Assembly (NCBI GenBank): GCA_016190245.1
Contig: JACPQY010000048.1
Span: 32,969-96,968 of the forward strand
Reading direction: 5' to 3'
DNA from: Nitrospirota bacterium
GTDB lineage: Bacteria > JACPQY01
DNA: 64,000 nt
Each line of letters starts with the position of its first letter. Position 1 is the first letter of the stretch. The position numbers and the translations under genes are program-made. Shown here piece by piece: positions 16,465 to 25,794 of the stretch. The notes beneath the pieces were generated by a model, which had not been told where the DNA came from, did not search any database, and saw only the letters and a program-made list of their open reading frames with translations.

Positions 16465-17847
16465 CTATCCCTGCTTGAGGGCCGCGGCCAGACCGGTGAT
16501 GACTTTCTTGGCGTCGCCGAAGACCATCATCGTCTTGTCGAGGTAGAACAGCTCGTTGTCGATGCCGGCAAAGCCCGGGTTCATGCTCCGCTTGATGAAG
16601 ATGACCGTGCGGGCCTTGTCTACGTCCAGGATCGGCATGCCGTAGAGCGGGGAGTCCGCCTTGGTGCGGGCGGCCGGATTCGTCACATCGTTCGCCCCCA
16701 CGACGATGGCCACCTCCGCCTCGGGGAAGAGAGGGTTGACCCGCTCCATCTCCCAGAGCTGGTCGTAGGGCACGTCGGCCTCGGCCAGCAACACATTCAT
16801 GTGCCCGGGCATGCGGCCCGCCACGGGATGGATGGCGAACTTGACGTCGGTCCCGCGTGCGGAAAGCACGTTGGAGAGTTCTTTCACGGCGTGCTGGGCC
16901 TGGGCGACGGCCATTCCGTAACCCGGCGCGACGATCACAAGCCGGGCCCCGTCGAACACCGTGGCGGCATCCTCGACCGTATAGCCCTGAACGCTGCGCC
17001 CCGTGGGCGAGGTTCCTGCGCCGGCGCCCGCCTGTACGGTCCCCACGCCTGCAAAGAGCACGTTCGTGAAGGACCGGTTCATCGCCTTGCACATGAGGAT
17101 GGAAAGGATGAGACCGGAGGAGCCATCCAGCGCGCCCGCGATGATCAGGAGCTTGTTGTTCATGACGAAGCCCATGGCGGCCGAAGAGAGACCGGCGTAC
17201 GAATTGAGAATGGCGATCACCGTGGGCATGTCCGCCCCGCCGATCGGGAGGAGGAGCAGGACACCGAACGCGAGGGCCGCAGCCATCAGGATCGGCACCA
17301 GGGAGGTCGCGCCCGGCTCGATCGTGAGGTAGACGGCCAGCAGGACAGCAGTTCCGAGAACGGCCAGACTGACGAGATTCCGTCCGGGGTAGACGATCGG
17401 CCGTGTCGGAAGGATCTCCTGGAGCTTGCCAAAGGCCATGAGGCTCCCCGTGAAGGTGAGATAGCCGAGCAGGATTTCCGTCGAGAGGGCGCCCATCGTG
17501 AACGTGCCGATGTGCGGGGCGTTCGAGTAGTACTCGGCCGTGCCGACCAGGCCCGCGGCGAGCCCGCCGAACGCGTGGGAAAGGGCCGTCCGCTGGGGGA
17601 CGGCGGTCATGGGCATGAAGATGGCCATCGGTGCCCCGATCAGGCTGCCGAGGGCGATGGCCAGGGCGATCCAGGTCCAGCCCTTCACGTCGAAACCGGC
17701 CAGCGTGCCTACCACGGCGAGGACCATCGCCAGCGTCCCGGCCCAGTTGCCGCGACGCGAGGTCTTGACCTGGCCCATCCACTTCAGGGAAAGGACGAAC
17801 AGGGCCGCGGAGGCCAGGTACACGAACTGCACCCACTGCTCGGACAT
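16465..17847 (-). CDS. pntB: NAD(P) transhydrogenase subunit beta
   Basis: A 460-residue protein with eight to nine hydrophobic helices (domain II) and the soluble NADP(H)-binding domain III at the C-terminus. The latter is recognised by IVAPGYGMAVAQAQHAVKEL, HPVAGRMPGHMNVLLAEA and VGANDVTNPAA. ATG 17847 starts MSEQWVQFVYLAS. With the two alpha genes it forms a proton-translocating transhydrogenase that makes NADPH. It is the last gene of the three-gene operon, 2 bases after pntAB. Confidence 0.96.
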   Translation of the reverse strand: MSEQWVQFVYLASAALFVLSLKWMGQVKTSRRGNWAGTLAMVLAVVGTLAGFDVKGWTWIALAIALGSLIGAPMAIFMPMTAVPQRTALSHAFGGLAAGLVGTAEYYSNAPHIGTFTMGALSTEILLGYLTFTGSLMAFGKLQEILPTRPIVYPGRNLVSLAVLGTAVLLAVYLTIEPGATSLVPILMAAALAFGVLLLLPIGGADMPTVIAILNSYAGLSSAAMGFVMNNKLLIIAGALDGSSGLILSILMCKAMNRSFTNVLFAGVGTVQAGAGAGTSPTGRSVQGYTVEDAATVFDGARLVIVAPGYGMAVAQAQHAVKELSNVLSARGTDVKFAIHPVAGRMPGHMNVLLAEADVPYDQLWEMERVNPLFPEAEVAIVVGANDVTNPAARTKADSPLYGMPILDVDKARTVIFIKRSMNPGFAGIDNELFYLDKTMMVFGDAKKVITGLAAALKQG

Positions 17848-17849
17848 CT

Positions 17850-18152
17850 CTACTTGTCGTCCTTTCTCTTGAACATGCGAAGGATCCGCTCCGTGATCAT
17901 GAACCCGCCGATGGCATTGATGGCGGAACAGACGATGGCAAGGGTGCCAAGCACCGTGGTGAGCGATGTTTCCTGGCGCCCGGCGATGATGAGGGAGCCC
18001 ACGATCGCGATCGAGGAGATGGCGTTGGTCAGCGACATGAGCGGCGTATGCAGGAGCCTGGAGACACCCCGGATGAGTTCGAGCCCGAGGAAGCTGGCCA
18101 GCACGAAGACGAAGAGGTTGCTGATGAGGTCGCTCTGCGAGATCTCGTGCAT
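17850..18152 (-). CDS. pntAB: NAD(P) transhydrogenase subunit alpha part 2
   Basis: A 100-residue membrane subunit with three helices. It contains NLFVFVLASFLGLELIRGVS and HTPLMSLTNAISSIAIVG, the conserved HTPLMS(L/V)TNAISG-type segment of transhydrogenase alpha. Here the alpha chain is split in two, as in many alpha-proteobacteria. The stop and start codons of neighbours overlap or abut (pntAA ends at 18152). Confidence 0.95.
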   Translation of the reverse strand: MHEISQSDLISNLFVFVLASFLGLELIRGVSRLLHTPLMSLTNAISSIAIVGSLIIAGRQETSLTTVLGTLAIVCSAINAIGGFMITERILRMFKRKDDK

Positions 18153-19300
18153 CAGACGGTTCCCCCTCCCGGCCCCAGCGCCTTGAGTGTGGGTTCATGG
18201 ACGACCCGCCCCTCGTGGATCACGAGCGGTCCCTTGACCATCTCGTCCGCGAGATTCACGTTCAGCCGGCCGTCCTTGACCAGTTGCAGCAGGTAGCTCT
18301 GGATGTTCCTGGAATACATCTGGCTGGCATGGGGCGCCAGCGAGGCCGGCAGGTTGAGCGGGGCGTGGATGACGACGCCGTGTTTCACCACCGTCCGGCC
18401 CGGCTCGGTCAGCTCGCAGTTTCCCTGTTGCTCGGCGGCGAGGTCCACGATCACGGAGCCCGGCCGCATGCCCTGCACGGCTTCCGCCGTGATCAGTACG
18501 GGCGCGCGCCGCCCGGGTATGAGGGCCGTGGTAATCACGACGTCCGCCGACCGTGCCTGCTTCGCGAGGAACGCCTGCTGGTTGCGGTAGAACTCCTCCG
18601 ATTGGGCCTTGGCGTAGCCGCCCGCGTCCTGGGCGTCTTTCGCCTGGACGTCCATCTGCACGAATTTCGCGCCGAGACTCTCGATCTGCTCCTTGACGAC
18701 GGGCCTCACGTCGTAGGCTTCCACCACGGCGCCCAGGCGGCGGGCCGTGGCGATGGCCTGGAGGCCCGCGACTCCGGCCCCGATCACGAAGACCCGCGCG
18801 GGCGAAATGGTGCCTGCGGCCGTCATGAGCATGGGAAAGAACTTCGGCAGCGACTCGGCCGCCAGGATCACGGCCTTGTAGCCTGCTGCTGTGGCCTGCG
18901 AACTGAGGGCGTCCATGGGTTGCGCTCGCGAGATCCGGGGCATGAGCTCCATCGCGAAGGCGGTGGCCTTTCGCGCGGCCACGGCGCGGACGGCGTCCAA
19001 GTTCAGCGTGGGATAGAGGAATGAAATGAGCGCGGTGCCCTCTCGCAACCCTTCCGCCTCGGAGGGGGACGGCGGCCGGACCTTCAGGATGACGTCGGAG
19101 CCGGCATACAGATCCGCCGCCGAGGGCGCCACCATGGCCCCCTTTTCGACATACGCCGCGTCCACGTATCCCGATTGGACGCCTGCACCAGTCTCGATGA
19201 GGACTTCGAGCTTGGCAGCGGTGAGCTTGGACACTGAGTCCGGGACGAGGGCCACACGCGTTTCCCCCTCCGCCGTTTCCTTCGGGACTCCAACCTTCAT
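18152..19300 (-). CDS. pntAA: NAD(P) transhydrogenase subunit alpha part 1
   Basis: A 382-residue NAD(H)-binding domain I related to alanine dehydrogenase. It starts MKVGVPKETAEGETRVAL. It has RVFVIGAGVAGLQAIATARRLGA as the Rossmann motif (cited here in two overlapping parts, VFVIGAGVAGLQA and ATARRLGA) and DLAAEQQGNCELT. It is first in the minus-strand operon pntAA-pntAB-pntB. Upstream on the same strand lies only a decayed crotonase gene. Confidence 0.95.
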   Translation of the reverse strand: MKVGVPKETAEGETRVALVPDSVSKLTAAKLEVLIETGAGVQSGYVDAAYVEKGAMVAPSAADLYAGSDVILKVRPPSPSEAEGLREGTALISFLYPTLNLDAVRAVAARKATAFAMELMPRISRAQPMDALSSQATAAGYKAVILAAESLPKFFPMLMTAAGTISPARVFVIGAGVAGLQAIATARRLGAVVEAYDVRPVVKEQIESLGAKFVQMDVQAKDAQDAGGYAKAQSEEFYRNQQAFLAKQARSADVVITTALIPGRRAPVLITAEAVQGMRPGSVIVDLAAEQQGNCELTEPGRTVVKHGVVIHAPLNLPASLAPHASQMYSRNIQSYLLQLVKDGRLNVNLADEMVKGPLVIHEGRVVHEPTLKALGPGGGTV

Positions 19301-19372
19301 GATTGTGGCCCTGCCATGCCGGGGCGCATGTTGAGGCAGACGGCGGGGTTTTTCAAGCCGGAGGCAACGGCG

Positions 19373-20174
19373 TCAGGCCTTCCTTGGTTCCTTCCGCGCT
19401 CCCCTGAACACCGGCGGGCGCTTCTGCATGAAGGCCATGACGCCTTCCGTGAAGTCGTCCGATCTCATCAGCTCCAACTGGCGTTACTTTTCGAGGTCGA
19501 GGGCCTGAGGGAGTTCCGCGGAGAGGTTTTCGTACACCGTCCGCTTCGTGGCGGCCAGGGCAAGCGGCGCAGCTGCTGCGAGCGGGCGGGCCAGCCCCGA
19601 GACCTCCGACTCCAGGCGGTCGTCGGGCACCACACTCACCATCCCGATCGCCTCGGCCCGTGCCGCGTCGATCTTCTCCGCCGTCAGCATCATCTCGAGG
19701 GCCCGTGTCAGACCCACGAGCCGCGGCAGGAAAAAGGTGCTGCCGCCGTCGGGCAGAAGTCCCACCTTGACGAAGGCCTGTGTGAAGAAAGCCGTGGTGG
19801 ACACCACGCGCAGGTCTTACGCGAGGGCCAGACTGAGGCCGAAGCCTGCAGCCGCACCGCGCACTTGGGCAATCGCCGGCTTGGGCATCTTGGCCAGGGT
19901 CTCGATGCTCCCGTGGAACCCCTCCGTGAAGACTCTTTCGGTTCCGCCCAGGCTGTCGGCCAGGTTCGGCGGCTGCCTGAGGTCCGCACCGGCGCAGAAA
20001 CTTCCCCCCTCACCCGTCAGGATGAGAACGCGGCACGCCTCATCCTCCGCCGCGGCGTGCAGCGCGGCGGAGACGCATCACCGAAGGCGGATCGAGGGCG
20101 TTGCGTTTCTCCGGTCGGCAGATCGTGATGGTGGTGACGGCGCCTTCGCTTTCAGATCTGATCGCGTCGGTCAT
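19373..20174 (-). pseudogene. Enoyl-CoA hydratase-family pseudogene (one frameshift, two nonsense codons)
   Basis: Reading from ATG 20174, MTDAIRSESEGAVTTITI and KRNALDPPSVM are in one frame. After about 20075 the homology moves to another frame (AALHAAAEDEACRVLILTG, then GSFCAGADLRQPPN). It then meets a TAA where crotonases have Cys/Ala in LALA-x-DLRVV. It resumes (STTAFFTQAFVKVGLLPDGG), meets a second TAA after QALDLEK, and ends with RQLELMRSDDFTEGVMAF and MQKRPPVF to TGA at 19373. All crotonase blocks are present in order, so this is recent decay of a PaaG-like gene. Confidence 0.85.
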
Positions 20175-20318
20175 TCAAGTCTCCTCTCGTTGGGTTTCCG
20201 CCGAGGGCGGACTCATCTTGTACGCCGGGGAGTCAAATCGCAAGCGGAAGGCGGAGGCGGGCGTTGCCTCCGGATTCCAGTTGGCGCTCTCGCCCCTACG
20301 CCGAGCAGCCCCCCAATC

Positions 20319-20327
20319 TGATAGAAT
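20319..20327 (+). promoter_or_regulatory. Extended -10 promoter element for aceE
   Basis: TG-A-TAGAAT at 20319-20327 is an extended -10 box. It overlaps ATG 20326, which argues that translation starts at the later ATG 20344. No convincing -35 box is visible. Confidence 0.4.
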
Positions 20328-20343
20328 GTTTCGCAAGGTGACG

Positions 20344-23019
20344 ATGCAGGGCGGTCCCGTACCCCGGCGGGAGGGGGGTGCCGACGGCAAGTGGCTCGAC
20401 GCCGTCGAGTACGTGCTGGAATCCTACCTGAAAAACGAGACGCCGGAACGAGTCCCCCTACTGTTCGAACGGCTTCTCGACCGGCTGCGGCAGGCCGGGA
20501 TCAACGCGCCCTCGGTCCTCAACACCCCGTACGTGAATACCATTCCCGTCGGAGAAGAACCTCCGTTTCCGGGAAACTACGACCTCGAACACGCGATCCG
20601 CAATGCCATCCGGTGGAACGCCATGGCCATGGTCGTCCAGGCCAATCGAAATAGGCCCGGAGTCGGAGGCCACATCTCCACCTATGCCTCAAGCGCAACG
20701 CTGTACGAGGTTGGGTTCCAGCACTTTTTCCGAGGGGGCGGCGACCGACCGGCCGATCTGGTCTATTTCCAAGGGCACGCTTCGCCCGGTATCTACGCCA
20801 GGGCGTTTCTCGAGGGGCGCCTCTCGGAAAAGCAGCTTCACAACTTCCGTCAGGAACTGGCCGAAGGGGGAGGGCTGCCCTCGTACCCCCACCCCTTCCT
20901 CATGCCGGATTTCTGGCAGTTTCCTACAGTCTCCATGGGACTTGCACCGATCATGTCCATCTATCAGGCCCGTTTCCTTCGATACGTGAAGGCGCGCGGT
21001 CTCCTCGCAGGAGACGAACCTCGCGTCTGGTGCTTCGTGGGGGACGGCGAAACCGACGAGCCGGAATCGCTCGGAGCCCTTACACTTGCCGCCCGGGAGA
21101 ACTTGGACAATCTGGTATGGGTCGTCAACTGCAATCTCCAACGCCTGGACGGGCCTGTCCGCGGCAACGGCAAGATCATCCAGGAGTTGGAGGCTGCGTT
21201 CCGCGGCGCTGGCTGGAAGGTGATCAAGTTGATTTGGGGGCGGGACTGGGATCCGCTCCTGAAGGCCGATGCGAGCGGACTCCTGATCCGACGGATGGAG
21301 GAGGCCGTCGACGGGGACTATCAGAAGTATTCGGTGGAGCCGGGCAGCTACACGCGAAGGCATTTCTTCGGCAAGTACCCCGAGCTCCTGGAGCTTGTGA
21401 ATCACCTCACGGACGAGCGGATCCACAAGTTGCTCCGGGGCGGTCATGACACTCGCAAGGTGTACGCGGCCTATCGGGTCGCGGTCGAACATCGAGGATC
21501 ACCCACCGTCATTCTCGCAAAGACCGTGAAAGGGTACGGGCTGGGCGAAGCGGGCGAGGGACGAAACATCACCCACCAGCAGAAGAAGCTGAACGAGAAA
21601 GAACTGCGGGAGTTTCGATCGAGATTCCGCATCCCCATCAGCGACGAAGAGGTGGCGGACGCGCCGTTCTACCGCCCGCCCGACTCGACTCCGGAGATGG
21701 CCTATCTCATGGAGCGAAGGAGGGCGCTGGGCGGTTTCGTGCCGAACCGACGGACAGTTCTCCCCACCATGCGCATGCCTTCGATCGAGCCTTTTTCTGA
21801 GTTTCTCAAAGGGTCGGGAGATGTCGAAGCGTCAACGACGATGGCCTTCGTCCGAATGTTGAGCCTCCTGATGCGGCACCCGGAGATCGGCCGGCACGTG
21901 GTTCCGATCATTCCCGACGAGGCGCGCACGTTCGGCATGGACGCCCTGTTCCGACAATTCGGCATCTATTCCTCGAAGGGGCAGCTCTACGAGCCGGTCG
22001 ACCGCGAAACGCTCTTCTACTACCAGGAGAAACACGACGGCCAGATCCTGGAGGAAGGGATTACGGAGGCGGGCGCCATGTCCTCCTTCATCGCCGCCGG
22101 TTCGGCGGCCTCCACCTTGGGCGTGCCGACGATTCCTTTCTACGTCTACTACTCCATGTTTGGGTTCCAGCGCATCGGCGATCTCATCTGGGCCGCAGCC
22201 GACATGAAAACGAAAGGGTTTCTTCTGGGCGCGACGGCCGGGCGGACCACGCTCGCGGGCGAAGGCCTCCAGCACCAGGACGGCCACAGTCACCTGCTCG
22301 CCGCGGCCGTGCCGACCCTCTTGACCTACGATCCTGCATTCGCCTTTGAAATGGCCGTGATCCTCCAGGACGGCATGCGGCGGATGTACGAAGCTGGGGA
22401 AGACGTTTTCTACTACCTGACGCTCTACAACGAGAACTATCCCATGCCCCCGATGCCGGACGGGGCGCGGGACGGCATCCTCAAGGGACTCTACAAGTTC
22501 CGAGCGGCCCCACGGGAACGGAACCATCGCGCGCATCTCTTCGGAAGCGGGCCGCTCCTAAGGGAGGCCCTGAGGGCGCAGGAGATCCTGGGGGAACGAT
22601 ATGGCATCGCAGCCGACGTCTGGAGCGCGACCAGCTACAAGCGGCTCCGATCCGACGCCCTCCGAACCCGGCGGTGGAACCGCCTCCACCCAACCGAGCC
22701 GCCACGGAGGGCCTACGTAGAAACCCTACTTGAAAACGAAAAAGGGGTTTTCGTGGCCGTGTCGGACTATGTGACGCTCGTGCCCGATCAGATCGCGCCT
22801 TGGATTCCCGGAGGGCTGACGACCCTGGGCACCGACGGATTCGGACGGAGCGATGATCGCGCGCGTCTCCGGCGATACTTCGAGGTGGACGCCGAGTCCA
22901 TCGTGGTCGCCACGCTGTACGCACTCTCCCTGCGTGGCGAGATCGGGGCCGATAGGGCTTCCCGGGCCGCTCGAGACCTCAAGATTGACCCCGAGAAATC
23001 TTGCCCGATTCCCGCCTGA
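20344..23019 (+). CDS. aceE: Pyruvate dehydrogenase E1 component, homodimeric
   Basis: A protein of about 891 residues, colinear with E. coli AceE. It has VNTIPVGEEPPFPGN and IRWNAMAMVVQANR, and the ThDP motif GDGETDEPES...VNCNLQRLDGP. It continues with KGYGLGEAGEGRNI, IPDEARTFGMDALFRQ (catalytic region), YYSMFGFQRIGDLIWAA, GEGLQHQDGHSH and LGTDGFGRSD near the C-terminus. It decarboxylates pyruvate and transfers acetyl to E2. Start 20344 (AAGGTG upstream) is preferred; 20326 overlaps a -10 box. It heads a cluster with queC, a methyltransferase, E2 and E3. Confidence 0.96.
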   Translation: MQGGPVPRREGGADGKWLDAVEYVLESYLKNETPERVPLLFERLLDRLRQAGINAPSVLNTPYVNTIPVGEEPPFPGNYDLEHAIRNAIRWNAMAMVVQANRNRPGVGGHISTYASSATLYEVGFQHFFRGGGDRPADLVYFQGHASPGIYARAFLEGRLSEKQLHNFRQELAEGGGLPSYPHPFLMPDFWQFPTVSMGLAPIMSIYQARFLRYVKARGLLAGDEPRVWCFVGDGETDEPESLGALTLAARENLDNLVWVVNCNLQRLDGPVRGNGKIIQELEAAFRGAGWKVIKLIWGRDWDPLLKADASGLLIRRMEEAVDGDYQKYSVEPGSYTRRHFFGKYPELLELVNHLTDERIHKLLRGGHDTRKVYAAYRVAVEHRGSPTVILAKTVKGYGLGEAGEGRNITHQQKKLNEKELREFRSRFRIPISDEEVADAPFYRPPDSTPEMAYLMERRRALGGFVPNRRTVLPTMRMPSIEPFSEFLKGSGDVEASTTMAFVRMLSLLMRHPEIGRHVVPIIPDEARTFGMDALFRQFGIYSSKGQLYEPVDRETLFYYQEKHDGQILEEGITEAGAMSSFIAAGSAASTLGVPTIPFYVYYSMFGFQRIGDLIWAAADMKTKGFLLGATAGRTTLAGEGLQHQDGHSHLLAAAVPTLLTYDPAFAFEMAVILQDGMRRMYEAGEDVFYYLTLYNENYPMPPMPDGARDGILKGLYKFRAAPRERNHRAHLFGSGPLLREALRAQEILGERYGIAADVWSATSYKRLRSDALRTRRWNRLHPTEPPRRAYVETLLENEKGVFVAVSDYVTLVPDQIAPWIPGGLTTLGTDGFGRSDDRARLRRYFEVDAESIVVATLYALSLRGEIGADRASRAARDLKIDPEKSCPIPA

Positions 23020-23029
23020 GCCGCACGTC

Positions 23030-23058
23030 TTGTTGCGGCCGGGAGGGTCTGATAGATT
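23030..23058 (+). promoter_or_regulatory. Sigma70-type promoter upstream of queC
   Basis: TTGTTG (23030-23035), 17-base spacer, TAGATT (23053-23058). Only 9 bases separate the -10 box from ATG 23068, so the mRNA would be leaderless or nearly so. Confidence 0.5.
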
Positions 23059-23067
23059 CCGCGACGG

Positions 23068-23688
23068 ATGACGAAACCGGTGCTGGTGCTGCTCTCCGGC
23101 GGGGTCGATTCGTCGGTTCTCCTGTACTGGACTTTGAGCCTATGTCTCCACCCTCGGGTTCTGGATTTCCAGTATCCGGGGCGGCTCGAAGAGGAGGCCC
23201 AGGCAGCGGCGCGGGTGTCCGGCGCGGCCAGCGTCGGTCCGGTCGTCCGGATCGATCTGCCCTTCGTCGACGCGCCGAAGGAGGAACATTCGGCGTACAT
23301 CCCGAAGCGGAATCTCATTTACTACGGGATCGCCGCTTCCATCGCGGAGCAGTGGGAATTTGACACGATCTACGGCGGCCACATAGATCCCGACGGCCGT
23401 TCCTTTTCAGATGCCCGGGCGGATTTCTTCGACGCCTTGAACTCGCTGATTGCCGCCTCGAGCCATACGGGCAGCAGCCGTCCCTGCCGGGTCGAAACGC
23501 CCTTCATTCGGAAAAGCAAGGCGGACGTGATTCGCCTCGGCCGCGATCTGGGGGTTCCGTTCGATCTCACGTGGAGTTGTCTAAGAGACGGGCCGATTCA
23601 CTGCCGGTCGTGCTCATCGTGCAGGGAGCGCCGCGATGGGTTTCGATCGGCGGGGGTGGATGATCCGTTGGCGCTTCCCGCGGCCTGA
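23068..23688 (+). CDS. queC: 7-cyano-7-deazaguanine synthase-like protein (QueC family)
   Basis: A 206-residue ATP-pyrophosphatase. P-loop LLSGGVDSSVLLYW, then YIPKRNLIYYGIAASIAEQW and a C-terminal zinc site in WSCLRDGPIHCRSCSSCRER. These are QueC hallmarks. QueC converts CDG to preQ0 for queuosine or 7-deazapurine DNA modification. It is somewhat shorter than typical (about 220-230). No queD, queE or folE is adjacent; instead it sits inside the pyruvate dehydrogenase cluster with a methyltransferase. It could also be a QueC paralogue with another substrate. Confidence 0.85.
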   Translation: MTKPVLVLLSGGVDSSVLLYWTLSLCLHPRVLDFQYPGRLEEEAQAAARVSGAASVGPVVRIDLPFVDAPKEEHSAYIPKRNLIYYGIAASIAEQWEFDTIYGGHIDPDGRSFSDARADFFDALNSLIAASSHTGSSRPCRVETPFIRKSKADVIRLGRDLGVPFDLTWSCLRDGPIHCRSCSSCRERRDGFRSAGVDDPLALPAA

Positions 23689-23752
23689 GGGATGTGGGCA
23701 TTCCTCTCCGCTTCTCTTGTGATCCGCGCGCGGGCGACCATCGCATCCCCAT

Positions 23753-24550
23753 ATGAGAGAAACCACCCTCTCTTCCAAGTACACGGGCCTCCTGGCCCGC
23801 TTTTACGACGAGGACAGTCGCTGGCACGACTACGAGGCGGAGGCTGCGTGGATACGTCGGGAATGCCGGCACCGCATGCGCGCCCCGCGCGCGCGTCTCC
23901 TCGACCTGTGCTGCGGTAGCGGATCGCATGCTCTCGTCCTGGCGCGATTCGGATATCGCGTAACCGGCATCGACCTTTCACCGACCATGGTTCGGCTCGC
24001 GCGAGAGAAGGTTCCGCCCCGCCCTCGCAAGGAGGCTCCATCCTTCCACCGCGGCTCGGTCCTTCAGATTCCGAAGAACCTTGGCCCGTTTGACGGCGCC
24101 TACCTCCTGGGACTCAGCATTCTTGTGGAAACCATTTTCGATCGCGTCGGCGTTCTCGCGCGGCGGGTGGCCCGTGTCGTGGCGCCGGGCGGGTTCTTCC
24201 TGTTTGATGCCCACCTCGGGTCCTCCCACCCCCACACCCCCCCACGAGGCGCCGCAACGTATCGGGTGGACGGGATCGAGGGCAGCCTTCGCATCTCCGA
24301 GGTTCGCCGCCGGGCGGACCGGACGTACCACTATGACTGGGCTCTCAAACGTGGACGGTGGGCGCTGGGGCTCCACGCCGCAGAACGGCTGAAGATCCTT
24401 CGGGGGAGCGATCTTGCCGCCGTCGTGGACGGCTGCCTGGAATCCGGCTGCTGGGATCATCCGAGGGTTCTCCACCCTCCCCAAACCAAGTCGGGCTATC
24501 GCCTGGTGGCCCTTGTCCGCAAGGCGGCCCCGATCTGCCATGGATGTTAG
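23753..24550 (+). CDS. Class I SAM-dependent methyltransferase
   Basis: A 265-residue methyltransferase. SAM motif I is LLDLCCGSGSHALVLARFGY, followed by VTGIDLSPTMVRLAREK. The acceptor domain is not recognisable. It has an N-terminal YTGLLARFYDEDSRWHDYE segment. It overlaps E2 by 11 bases, so translation is probably coupled. Substrate unknown; small-molecule methylation is more likely than rRNA or DNA, since there is no target-recognition domain. Confidence 0.85.
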   Translation: MRETTLSSKYTGLLARFYDEDSRWHDYEAEAAWIRRECRHRMRAPRARLLDLCCGSGSHALVLARFGYRVTGIDLSPTMVRLAREKVPPRPRKEAPSFHRGSVLQIPKNLGPFDGAYLLGLSILVETIFDRVGVLARRVARVVAPGGFFLFDAHLGSSHPHTPPRGAATYRVDGIEGSLRISEVRRRADRTYHYDWALKRGRWALGLHAAERLKILRGSDLAAVVDGCLESGCWDHPRVLHPPQTKSGYRLVALVRKAAPICHGC

Positions 24551-25787
24551 ACTGCCGCGTCTCGGGGAAGGGGCCCATTCCGGTACGGTGGTCAAGATTC
24601 TCGTCCGAGTGGGTGACGTGATCGTGAAGGACCAGCACCTTCTCGAGATCGAGAGCGAGAAGGCCATCGTCCCGATCCCGTCGCCCGCATCGGGAAGAGT
24701 CGTCCGCATCGATATCCGTGAAGGGGACGAGGTTCGAGTCGGTCAAGTCATCCTCGGCTTGGAAGAATCCGCGGCCGGAGCCGAGGTTGCGGTTCGGCCG
24801 GCTGGACCGCCTCAAACGTTGAGCACCGCCCCAGAACCCCTTCTCGAACGAGCTGCGATCCACCCCGAGCGAAGCGGCATAGGGCCGCCTGCGCCGCCAT
24901 CGGTGCGGAGGATCGCCCGCGAGTTGGGCATCGACCTGGCGAACGTGGCGGGCAGCGGGCGCGGAGGCAGAATCTCCGTGGCGGATCTCCGGCTCTACGT
25001 CTCGAACTTGCAGAGGCGAGCGGAACCCGCCGGCGCGGCCCCACCGTCCGATGGGCCCTCCGAACCGGTTGATTTCCTCAAATGGGGGCCGGTGACCCGG
25101 AAGAAGATGTCCCCCCTTAGGCGGACCGTTGCGGAACGAATGCGGCAGTCGTGGATGTCGATCCCCCACGTGACCCAGTTCGACAGGGCGGACATCACCC
25201 GGCTGCTGGGCCTTCGCAAGACCTTTTCCCCGGAGTACGAGAAGCGCGGGGCGCGACTCACCCTCAGTTGCTTCATCCTGAAAGCCTGCGTGTCCGCCTT
25301 GAAGAAGTTCCCTATTCTCAATTCGAGCATGGACGAGTCCGCCGGCGACATCGTTTTCAAGGACTACTTCCACCTCAACGTGGCGGTGGACACGGAGTCG
25401 GGCCTCATGGCACCGGTCATCCGGAACGTGGACCGGCGACACCTCTTGGATCTGTGCATCGAGCTCAGGTCGCTGACCGAAAGGACGCGGCAGCGAAAGA
25501 TCGGCCTGGAGGAGCTCCAAGGCGGGACGTTCACCGTGTCGAACTTGGGCGGCATCGGTGGAACGTATTTTTCTCCCCTCATCAGCAGGCCCCAGGTGGC
25601 CGTCCTGGCCGTGGGACGCGGCTTTGAGGAACCCCGAATCGTCGGTGGAAAACTGGAATCCGTGTCGATCCTGCCGATCGGGGTGTCTTACGATCACCGC
25701 GTCATCGACGGTGCGGACGGCGCGCGATTTATTCGAGCGGTGGCGGACGCTCTGGAGCAATTCAGGGAAGATGACGTGAAACTGTGA
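24540..25787 (+). CDS. Dihydrolipoamide acyltransferase, E2 of pyruvate dehydrogenase
   Basis: A 415-residue E2. One lipoyl domain (about 1-75) with the lipoyl-lysine in IESEKAIVPIPSP. A Pro/Ala-rich linker follows. The peripheral subunit-binding domain is about 118-155 (PSVRRIARELGIDLANVAGS, GGRISVADL). The catalytic acyltransferase domain is about 185-415, with the active-site motif SYDHRVIDGADGARF. It starts at ATG 24540 within the end of the methyltransferase gene and lies 7 bases before E3. The gene neighbourhood with AceE makes acetyl transfer most likely. Confidence 0.93.
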   Translation: MDVRLPRLGEGAHSGTVVKILVRVGDVIVKDQHLLEIESEKAIVPIPSPASGRVVRIDIREGDEVRVGQVILGLEESAAGAEVAVRPAGPPQTLSTAPEPLLERAAIHPERSGIGPPAPPSVRRIARELGIDLANVAGSGRGGRISVADLRLYVSNLQRRAEPAGAAPPSDGPSEPVDFLKWGPVTRKKMSPLRRTVAERMRQSWMSIPHVTQFDRADITRLLGLRKTFSPEYEKRGARLTLSCFILKACVSALKKFPILNSSMDESAGDIVFKDYFHLNVAVDTESGLMAPVIRNVDRRHLLDLCIELRSLTERTRQRKIGLEELQGGTFTVSNLGGIGGTYFSPLISRPQVAVLAVGRGFEEPRIVGGKLESVSILPIGVSYDHRVIDGADGARFIRAVADALEQFREDDVKL

Positions 25788-25794
25788 CGGCCCG

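Noticed and set aside
19373..20174. Reading TAA as a sense codon in the crotonase gene
   Set aside because: The same gene also has a frameshift, and other genes in the window end normally at stop codons, so decay is simpler than recoding.
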